NCBI GenBank assembly: GCA_938042265.1
Contig: CALIRN010000288.1
Span: 1-5,786, forward strand
Origin: an uncultured Eubacteriaceae bacterium
GTDB lineage: Bacteria > Bacillota > Clostridia > Lachnospirales > CAG-274
DNA length: 5,786 bases
Direction: 5' to 3'
Shown here: in pieces, positions 1 to 4,717 of the stretch
Layout of the letters: each line of letters starts with the position of its first letter
How positions within the stretch are numbered: position 1 is the first letter of the stretch
Translations under genes and position numbers: made by a program
The notes under the pieces: model-generated
Database searches by the model: none
What the model saw: only the letters and a program-made list of their open reading frames with translations
What the model was told of the DNA's origin: nothing

Positions 1-758
1 TTACCGTTGCAGGTTAATATTATCCTAAATCCCATATCCTCCAGCACATCCATGGAGCCATCTGATATTTTTCCATAGGGATATGTAAATATTATACAAT
101 CCCTTGCGGTAAACTGCTTAATTTTAGTCTGCATTTTTCCGATGTCCTCGTTTAAAACCTCTCTGTAGCTTTCATCACTTTCCCCTTTCTTTCTGCCACA
201 GCCTACACGCCCCTTATCATCACTGTGGAGATTATATGTATGGTTGCCTATTTCCACAAGACCGCTGTCGCACATTTCCTTAAGCTCCTCCCATGTTAAA
301 TAGGAATAGTCAAGATTGTGATCCTCCTGAGCGGAAAAAGCGTCAATACAACTGCCCATAGGCGAAATAACCGCCTTACAGCCATACTTTTTTAAAAGCG
401 GATACATATAAGCGTAAAAGCTTTCAAATCCGTCATCAACGGTAAGCATTATAGGCTTTTCAGGCAGCTCACCAATGCCTTCGCAATAGTCCAAAACCTC
501 CTGACAACTTACGGTAACATAGCCGTTTTCCTTAAGATATTTAATATCATTTTCAATGGTTTCCGGACTCACATTGTAAGTACCCCAAAGACGGCTTTTT
601 TCTGATATATTGTGATACATAATAACAGGCAGTCTGACACTGCTCTCATCAAGTGCTGCAGTTGGTACACTTGTACTGTTGTAGAGAATATAGGCACACA
701 CCATGGTAATTGCCACAAATATAATGGTGAATATTACATTTTTTACTAAATGCTTCAT
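1..758 (-). CDS. Membrane-anchored polysaccharide deacetylase (NodB/CE4 type), C-terminus cut off by window edge
   Basis: Predicted metal-dependent deacetylase that removes N- or O-acetyl groups from a surface polysaccharide or peptidoglycan outside the membrane. 252 codons are visible from the ATG at 758; GGAG (769-766) lies 7 bases upstream and supports this start. Residues about 4-26 form one hydrophobic segment (signal anchor), with the catalytic domain outside. CE4 motifs seen: VDDG at 107-110 (D108 putative base, D109 metal ligand), IGNHTYNLH at 170-178 (H173 and H178 putative metal ligands) and YPYG at 226-229. YHN at 48-50 is also typical of this group. The end of the NodB domain and the stop codon lie beyond position 1. 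It is transcribed away from the plus-strand operon, and the leftward promoter at 964-992 plus the terminator at 803-833 lie in its upstream region. The family is clear; the substrate is unknown. Confidence 0.93.
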   Translation of the reverse strand, partial: MKHLVKNVIFTIIFVAITMVCAYILYNSTSVPTAALDESSVRLPVIMYHNISEKSRLWGTYNVSPETIENDIKYLKENGYVTVSCQEVLDYCEGIGELPEKPIMLTVDDGFESFYAYMYPLLKKYGCKAVISPMGSCIDAFSAQEDHNLDYSYLTWEELKEMCDSGLVEIGNHTYNLHSDDKGRVGCGRKKGESDESYREVLNEDIGKMQTKIKQFTARDCIIFTYPYGKISDGSMDVLEDMGFRIILTCNG

Positions 759-802
759 ATTAAAGCTCCAATTACTTTTTATATAAATATATGCCGTAAA
801 GC

Positions 803-833
803 AAAAAAATACCGCAGTGCTCACACTGCGGTA
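803..833 (-). terminator. Intrinsic terminator on the minus strand, between the switch region and the deacetylase
   Basis: A perfect 10-bp stem (810-819 with 824-833, TACCGCAGTG / CACTGCGGTA) closes a 4-base loop. On the minus strand it is followed at once by seven T residues (809-803), the classic Rho-independent layout. On the plus strand the stem is followed by AAATTTTTA, so it could work weakly that way, but no plus-strand gene ends here. No minus-strand gene ends upstream either, so it sits in the leader of the deacetylase, downstream of the leftward promoter at 964-992. It may insulate the deacetylase from that promoter or act as an attenuator. Confidence 0.85.
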
Positions 834-858
834 AAATTTTTATGTAATTTAATCAGGT

Positions 859-875
859 TTGGCAGCAATTGGCAG
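859..875. repeat. Short tandem repeat abutting the left inverted repeat
   Basis: TTGGCAG occurs at 859-865 and again at 869-875, exactly 10 bp (about one helical turn) apart, and the second copy touches the left 25-bp repeat. Two copies on the same DNA face could bind a recombinase subunit or accessory protein. The motif is short, so chance is possible. Confidence 0.4.
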
Positions 876-900
876 GTTACACATTATATAATTGTGTAAC
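876..900 (+). repeat. Left inverted repeat of the putative invertible promoter (recombination site)
   Basis: A 25-bp near-palindrome: GTTACACA at 876-883, a 9-base AT centre, TGTGTAAC at 893-900. Its reverse complement matches the copy at 1032-1056 at 24 of 25 positions without gaps. The arm-spacer-arm form fits a tyrosine-recombinase core site. The central 10 bases, ATTATATAAT, are themselves a perfect palindrome. Confidence 0.8.
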
Positions 901-921
901 ATCAAGTATGTACAAAAATGC

Positions 922-1026
922 AGATTATATGCAAGATACAAAAAATTTATTACTTATAATCTAATTATATACTAGATAGTAAAAACTGTCAATAATTAAG
1001 AGATTATATGTATTACAAAAAATATC
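922..1026. repeat. Imperfect direct repeats inside the invertible segment
   Basis: AGATTATATG at 922-931 recurs at 1001-1010. TACAAAAAAT at 937-946 recurs at 1014-1023, with the inner spacing 2 bases shorter in the second copy. The two composite units flank the leftward promoter on either side. They could be binding sites for an accessory or regulatory protein, or remnants of a local duplication. Low sequence complexity makes the functional meaning uncertain. Confidence 0.4.
964..992 (-). promoter_or_regulatory. Perfect consensus sigma-A type promoter inside the invertible segment, pointing left
   Basis: On the minus strand the -35 is TTGACA (992-987), the spacer is exactly 17 bp and the -10 is TATAAT (969-964). 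All twelve positions match consensus, and transcription should begin near 957. As shown, the transcript passes through the left inverted repeat and meets the terminator at 833-803 before the deacetylase gene. After inversion it would drive the recombinase and the genes behind it. No comparable plus-strand promoter is visible between here and the recombinase start. Confidence 0.9.
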
Positions 1027-1031
1027 AACAG

Positions 1032-1056
1032 GTTACACAATTATATAATTTGTAAC
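1032..1056 (-). repeat. Right inverted repeat of the putative invertible promoter (recombination site)
   Basis: A 25-bp near-palindrome (GTTACACA, centre ATTATATAAT, TTGTAAC) that is the reverse complement of 876-900 with one mismatch. Read in the same direction the two copies also align, with two single-base indels and shared flanks (CAG before, AT after), because each copy is nearly self-complementary. It ends 3 bp before the recombinase ribosome binding site, leaving no room for a promoter between the repeat and the gene. Confidence 0.8.
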
Positions 1057-1059
1057 ATT

Positions 1060-1064
1060 GGAGG
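1060..1064 (+). promoter_or_regulatory. Ribosome binding site that fixes the recombinase start
   Basis: GGAGG at 1060-1064 is 5 bases upstream of ATG 1070. A TTG at 1058 in the same frame would overlap this site and have no site of its own, so translation should start at 1070. Confidence 0.85.
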
Positions 1065-1069
1065 ACAAA

Positions 1070-1636
1070 ATGAAGGAAACAAAACCCATTAAATCTATTA
1101 AGGATGTGCAGAAGTTCAAACAATATTACTTGGAAAGAGGTGAATACAGAAATTATCTTCTTGTAAGTATATGTCTTAACAGCGCTCTGAGAATAAGCGA
1201 TGTTTTACAGCTTAAATGGGAGAGCCTTTATGATTTTAAGGCAAACAGCTATAAAACCTATCTGGAACTAATTGAGGAAAAAACAGATAAGCATACTCAA
1301 ATACTTATTAATTCCTCCATACGCAAGGCAATAAAGCTGTATATAAGCAACAGCAGGGCAGCCCTGCACAGAGGCTATATATTTGCAGGCAAGGGAAATA
1401 ACCATATTACAAGAATGCAGGCATACAGAATTATTAAGGCAGGCGGCGACAGCATAGGGCTTGAAATAAGCTGCCACTCTCTACGCAAAACCTTTGGCTA
1501 TCATGCTTGGAAAAAGGGTGTTCCGCCTGTACTGCTTATGAAAATTTATAACCACTCCAGCTTTGAAATTACCAAACGCTACCTCGGTATTGAACAGGAG
1601 GATAAGGATGCGGTGTTTGAGAGTATGGGACTGTAA
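1070..1636 (+). CDS. Small tyrosine recombinase, FimB/FimE-like, probably the invertase of the adjacent switch
   Basis: Site-specific DNA recombinase of 188 aa consisting of little more than the catalytic domain. It has no N-terminal core-binding domain of the kind seen in XerC/XerD or phage integrases (about 300-400 aa), and its size matches the FimB/FimE invertases (about 200 aa). The catalytic set appears complete: R41 in ALRISD, K71 in EEKTDK, H136 and R139 in CHSLR, H162 in NHSS (usually GHSS) and the nucleophile Y171 in KRYLGI, nine residues after H162 as in XerD. It starts at ATG 1070 behind GGAGG, 14 bp after the right inverted repeat. This position and the repeats suggest it flips the promoter segment next to it. 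It is the first gene of the operon that segment would drive, so it would control its own expression. Family assignment is strong; the target is inferred. Confidence 0.93.
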   Translation: MKETKPIKSIKDVQKFKQYYLERGEYRNYLLVSICLNSALRISDVLQLKWESLYDFKANSYKTYLELIEEKTDKHTQILINSSIRKAIKLYISNSRAALHRGYIFAGKGNNHITRMQAYRIIKAGGDSIGLEISCHSLRKTFGYHAWKKGVPPVLLMKIYNHSSFEITKRYLGIEQEDKDAVFESMGL

Positions 1637-1648
1637 GGAGGGAATTTT

Positions 1649-1966
1649 ATGAAAAAAACTATTATTATAGCTTTGATGCTATCGTTTCTATGTGTTTTGT
1701 TGACAAGCTGTGGCAATGATAAATCTCGTATGCTCGGCAGATGGGATGCTGTGGGACAATATAGTGAGGCTGAGTTTTTAGGCGGCTTTGAACTATGTGA
1801 GGACGGCACGATTATATGTGACGGTCTAAGCGGAACCTATACCATCAATGACGGAAAATTTACATTTAGTGTGCTTTGGGCAGGTGGTTCTTATGATTAT
1901 AAACTTGAAGGCTCAACTCTTACATTAACTAAAGGAAGTAAAACTGCAACATATCAAAAACAATAA
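1649..1966 (+). CDS. Small secreted lipoprotein, beta-rich
   Basis: Predicted 105-aa lipoprotein anchored on the outer face of the membrane. Residues 1-20 are a lipoprotein signal peptide (KK, then a hydrophobic stretch) ending in the lipobox LTSC, with C21 as the lipidated cysteine. The mature part of about 85 residues shows a repeating beta pattern: LGRW at 29-32, a glycine-rich turn, EDGT, then SGTYTI, a short strand with aromatic residues, YDYKLEGSTLTL. This resembles small lipocalin-like or DUF-type lipoproteins whose repeats follow the form G-x-W, dGt, G-x-Y-x-I and L-x-G-x-x-L-x-L. GGAGGG at 1637-1642 directly follows the recombinase stop and lies 6 bases before the ATG, so the gene is co-transcribed with the recombinase. 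The specific function is unknown. Confidence 0.88.
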   Translation: MKKTIIIALMLSFLCVLLTSCGNDKSRMLGRWDAVGQYSEAEFLGGFELCEDGTIICDGLSGTYTINDGKFTFSVLWAGGSYDYKLEGSTLTLTKGSKTATYQKQ

Positions 1967-1988
1967 TTAAAGCAGGAGGGATTTATTT

Positions 1989-2246
1989 ATGAACAGAATT
2001 AAGGTAAGCGAATTTATTGCCAGCATAAGCGGATTATGCTGCTTTGCCATAGCCTTAGGCATATTTTTACCGTTTGTAAAGGTGGAAATATGGGGGTATG
2101 ACCTTATGAAAATATCCATATTTGAGTTTATTACCGACAAAGATATTCAAGAGCTGATTGGTAAATCAAGCTATGCAGATGAGATGTTTAAAGCTATTTT
2201 TTTGAATTGCTTTTGTAGCTTCACTCATAGCAGGGAACGTCTTTAA
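1989..2246 (+). pseudogene. Multi-membrane-span double zinc-ribbon protein, 5' part, ended early by a frameshift
   Basis: N-terminal part of a membrane protein whose reading frame breaks. It starts at ATG 1989, 8 bases after GGAGGG (1975-1980). The genuine part is residues 1-72; residues about 10-31 form a first membrane span, followed by a soluble segment (about 32-65) and the start of a second span. After codon 72 (TTG, 2202-2204) the frame reads a cysteine- and arginine-rich tail to a TAA at 2244-2246, while the hydrophobic sequence continues in the +1 frame from 2206. Removing one A of the AA at 2205-2206 joins the two parts into a 243-aa protein ending at 2721. The cause may be a real mutation or a base-calling error. 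Confidence 0.8.
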
Positions 2247-2721
2247 AACCAGCATAAGCCTTGTTCCTGCAATAATAATGATTATTGCAGCACTTGTAGG
2301 AAAATATATGGTAGATGAGCTTGCCAGCAACGTATTTCAGTTTGGCGCAGCTAAAAAGCTTATCGGCTCCACCCTGCTTACATGGGGATATAAAGCACTG
2401 CTTTTGGACAGCATAGCAGCATTTATCGTTAATTTTTATCTTAATTATGTATCAGGAGGTACCTCTCAGCTTGCAAATGCCATTAATAATATTGCAAAAG
2501 CCACCTCTACATCAGGCAGTGCATCAGTTAAATGCCCCGGCTGCGGCAAAATAAATGCATCGGGTAACAGCTTCTGTAACAGCTGTGGCGTCCCTCTGCC
2601 AAAGATTAATAATCCGACTAATGAGCAGGCTGTACAAAGCACGTGGTTTTGCAGCAAATGCGGCGCCGAAAACTCAGCTAATTCCAGATTTTGTGACAGC
2701 TGTGGAAATTCAAAGCCCTAA
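2206..2721 (+). pseudogene. Multi-membrane-span double zinc-ribbon protein, 3' part, after the frameshift
   Basis: C-terminal part of the gene that begins at 1989, in the +1 frame. The open stretch from ATG 2278 (147 aa) has no ribosome binding site, and coding-like hydrophobic sequence extends upstream to 2206, so 2278 is unlikely to be a natural start. In the repaired 243-aa protein, spans lie near residues 69-85, 90-108 and 137-155. A low-complexity linker then leads to two zinc ribbons: CPGC...FCNSC (C182, C185, C196, C199) and FCSKC...FCDSC (C221, C224, C235, C238). The ribbons probably face the cytosol and could bind protein or nucleic acid partners. The next gene follows after 12 bases. 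Zinc-ribbon assignment is firm; function is unknown. Confidence 0.8.
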
Positions 2722-2733
2722 GGAGGAAATGGT

Positions 2734-3135
2734 ATGGCAGATTTTTTTAATAAGGTAATGGCAGGTATTAACAGCGGAGTAAATACCGTAAGTGAAAATT
2801 CCAAGCTATTTGTTGAAAAAACAAAGCTAAATTCAGCTATTAAGGAAAAAAATGATAAAAAAATAAAAGTTGCGCAGCAAATAGGATTATCGGTTTACCA
2901 AATGCACAAAAAAGGTGAGGCTACGTTTGAACAATTTAATGATATGTATGCGGAAATTGACAACTATAATAAAGAGATTGAGGAGCTTAATGTTCAGCTT
3001 CTCAATCTGCAAAACACAGCCGGTACTCAAGGTGCGGAAAATACCGGCATCAGATGCAAATGCGGGCATTATAACAAAAGTGAAGCTGCTTTTTGTGCGG
3101 GCTGCGGAGAGAAACTAAATAAAGAGGTGAATTAG
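2734..3135 (+). CDS. Coiled-coil protein with C-terminal zinc ribbon
   Basis: A 133-aa, probably cytosolic protein of unknown function. Residues 1-30 (FFNKVMAGINSGVNTVSENS) are an amphipathic lead-in, and residues about 24-95 are charged and helical, probably a coiled coil (KLNSAIKEKNDKK, then EIDNYNKEIEELNVQLLNLQ). A single zinc ribbon follows with C108, C110, C121 and C124; its first half is C-x-C rather than the usual C-x-x-C. The layout of a kLn..I helix followed by IG..vYq and a terminal zinc ribbon occurs in many uncharacterised Firmicutes proteins. GGAGG (2722-2726) directly follows the upstream stop and lies 7 bases before the ATG. The next gene starts 1 base after this stop, so the two are probably translationally coupled. 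It may act as an adaptor with the other zinc-ribbon proteins of the operon. Confidence 0.87.
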   Translation: MADFFNKVMAGINSGVNTVSENSKLFVEKTKLNSAIKEKNDKKIKVAQQIGLSVYQMHKKGEATFEQFNDMYAEIDNYNKEIEELNVQLLNLQNTAGTQGAENTGIRCKCGHYNKSEAAFCAGCGEKLNKEVN

Positions 3136-3136
3136 T

Positions 3137-4660
3137 ATGTTTTGTGATAAATGCGGTACAAAGGTTGACGAAAATGTAAAGCAATGCCCAAACTGCGGCA
3201 ATCAACTGCAGCCGATGCAGGTAAATACATCTAAATCCCAAATTGGCAAAAAATCTAAAAAAAAGATACTGTGTGTATCTGCTGCGGTTATTTTATTAGC
3301 TTTTATCATTGTACCTTCAGTATATTCATCACTACCATCTACCAAAGTTATTAAATGCCTTAAAGGCGAAGAATACGATAAAGCGGTTCAATTATATAAT
3401 AAATATTACACAGATAAAAAAGGGGATGTTCTGCTTAATAAAGGAATTCTGTCAATGGCAAAAAAAAGTAGGGATGATTTCTTTGACCAAAAAGTAGAGT
3501 ATGATGATATATATCCTCTTTTTTCTGCACTTTATGATATGAATTTATCGGAAACCCCTATTGGGGATGAGCTGAAAGATATATCAGAGGATATAGAGAA
3601 TTTGGATAATGACTGCGAAATACTGAAGCTTATTGATGCATATACAACTCAAGGAGCATATGAAATGGCTTTTAGTGAATATATATCTTTATCTGATAAC
3701 TCTGCATTTCAACAGGAAGCTGACGAAAAAATAGCAAAGACAAAAGAGCTCTATAAGACTTATTTATATGAGGAAATAGACAGATATATTCAGGAAGAAA
3801 GCTTTTCAAATTTAGCTTCTTTTGTATATAATGCTTTAAATGACGGGTACGAGGATATTTTGGGAGAGGATTTTTGTTCAGAGATATATGAAAAATACTA
3901 CAGTTTTCTAAATACACAAATCACTGGATATTTATCTAAAAATGAATACCAAAGAGCGGAATATTTAATAAGCACAGCAACAGATTATTTTGGTGATGAT
4001 GACAAAATTGCCGAGCTTAGCAACAGCTTGGAGGATTCCTACGTAAAAATATCTTTAGACACAGCTAAGCAGGAATTTGATAATGGTAATTACGAGCAAG
4101 CTGCATCTATTGTTCAGATAGCAATGGAGGACATAGAAGATAATAAGGAGCTGATTAACAAATATAATGAATATAAAGCATATTTACCTGTGTATCTTAA
4201 TGATTTGGACTATTTCAATAAAACCGGAAGTATTTACGGCAATTCAAACTTCGACAGAGTTTCCGATAATACAGGTAAGGAATATGGCAGAGCCTATTGC
4301 ATTGACGGTTGGGGTTCTAATGTATACAGCGCCGAATATCTGATAAACGGTAATTATACAAATTTTGAGGGCACAGCGGCTGTTGCTTATGACTTAAGGG
4401 ATACCGAGGACAGTAAATTTTTTGAGATTTACGGTGATGGTATTTTACTGTACACCTCCCCTGTATTTACAGCAGGCACTATGCCTTCCGCCTTTAATAT
4501 AGATGTCAGCGGCGTAAAAATACTTAAAATCTCATATCCCGATACAAACGGGCAAAATAAAATCGCCTCAATATTTGATGGTAAGCTTTATAATTCGTCT
4601 TATACCAGTTTACAGGATATACAGTCCGAGGAAAATACTGAAACCACTAGCACATCATAA
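3137..4660 (+). CDS. Zinc-ribbon / transmembrane protein with helical-repeat region and NPCBM-like C-terminal domain
   Basis: A 507-aa single-span membrane protein. Order of parts: zinc ribbon at 1-25 (C3, C6, C17, C20); basic linker (KKSKKK); one membrane span at about 43-64; a long acidic, tyrosine-rich helical region at about 70-350 with TPR-like units (EEYDKAVQLYNKYY at 78-91, NEYQRAEYLISTA at 269-281, NGNYEQAASIVQIAM at 316-330); and a beta domain at about 351-487. That last domain (YLNDLDYF, then GWGSNVYSAEYLINGNYTNFEGTA in two parts, FEIYGDGILLYTS, FNIDVSGVKILKISY) resembles the NPCBM carbohydrate-binding family. A Ser/Thr/Glu-rich tail ends the protein. The positive linker predicts the ribbon inside and the rest outside the cell. 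GAGGTG at 3124-3129 is its ribosome binding site. It may sense or bind a surface glycan; this is inferred. Confidence 0.85.
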   Translation: MFCDKCGTKVDENVKQCPNCGNQLQPMQVNTSKSQIGKKSKKKILCVSAAVILLAFIIVPSVYSSLPSTKVIKCLKGEEYDKAVQLYNKYYTDKKGDVLLNKGILSMAKKSRDDFFDQKVEYDDIYPLFSALYDMNLSETPIGDELKDISEDIENLDNDCEILKLIDAYTTQGAYEMAFSEYISLSDNSAFQQEADEKIAKTKELYKTYLYEEIDRYIQEESFSNLASFVYNALNDGYEDILGEDFCSEIYEKYYSFLNTQITGYLSKNEYQRAEYLISTATDYFGDDDKIAELSNSLEDSYVKISLDTAKQEFDNGNYEQAASIVQIAMEDIEDNKELINKYNEYKAYLPVYLNDLDYFNKTGSIYGNSNFDRVSDNTGKEYGRAYCIDGWGSNVYSAEYLINGNYTNFEGTAAVAYDLRDTEDSKFFEIYGDGILLYTSPVFTAGTMPSAFNIDVSGVKILKISYPDTNGQNKIASIFDGKLYNSSYTSLQDIQSEENTETTSTS

Positions 4661-4717
4661 TTATCGGACTGAACCAATAACACAATATATTATAAATAAA
4701 GAAGGGATGATTTTATT

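Larger units (their letters stand above)
876..1056. other. Putative invertible DNA switch (phase-variable promoter), shown in the OFF orientation for the plus-strand operon
   Basis: Two 25-bp inverted repeats (24/25 identical) bracket 131 bp (901-1031) that contain a perfect consensus promoter and no gene. A tyrosine recombinase gene begins 14 bp beyond the right repeat. This arrangement of inverted repeats, internal promoter and adjacent FimB/FimE-like recombinase is that of known invertible promoters such as the E. coli fim switch. The internal promoter now reads leftward. Inversion would place its -10 near 963-968 on the plus strand, giving a leader of roughly 80-90 bases before the recombinase ribosome binding site. 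Seen directly: repeats, promoter and neighbouring recombinase. Inferred: that the segment really inverts. An alternative is a pair of regulator operators. Confidence 0.78.
759..1069. other. Divergent intergenic control region
   Basis: This 311-bp stretch has no credible gene. From left to right it holds the deacetylase ribosome binding site (766-769), an AT-rich stretch with no convincing promoter, the minus-strand terminator (803-833), an AT-rich spacer with the TTGGCAG repeat (859-875), the left inverted repeat, the 131-bp promoter-bearing segment, the right inverted repeat and the recombinase ribosome binding site. Each part is listed separately. Confidence 0.85.

Noticed and set aside
876..900. 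Palindromic ACAC...GTGT element as an NrdR-type operator
   Set aside because: The spacing between half-sites is longer than in a NrdR box, no ribonucleotide reductase gene is nearby, and the inverted arrangement around a promoter next to a recombinase fits better. A regulator operator remains a formal alternative.
955..960. Perfect TATAAT on the plus strand as an operon promoter in the present orientation
   Set aside because: The best -35 at a 16-bp spacer matches only 3 of 6 positions and there is no extended -10. In such AT-rich DNA this is at most a weak basal promoter.
1058..1069. TTG start four codons upstream of the recombinase ATG
   Set aside because: It overlaps the GGAGG ribosome binding site and has none of its own; ATG 1070 is correctly spaced from GGAGG.
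2278..2721. Independent zinc-ribbon gene starting at ATG 2278
   Set aside because: No ribosome binding site precedes it, and hydrophobic coding sequence in the same frame extends upstream to 2206, where it joins the gene from 1989.
4622..4671. Inverted repeat CAGTCCGA / TCGGACTG around the end of the 507-aa gene as a terminator
   Set aside because: The 8-bp arms are separated by a 34-base loop and no T-run follows; this is not an intrinsic terminator, so the vWA gene is treated as part of the operon.
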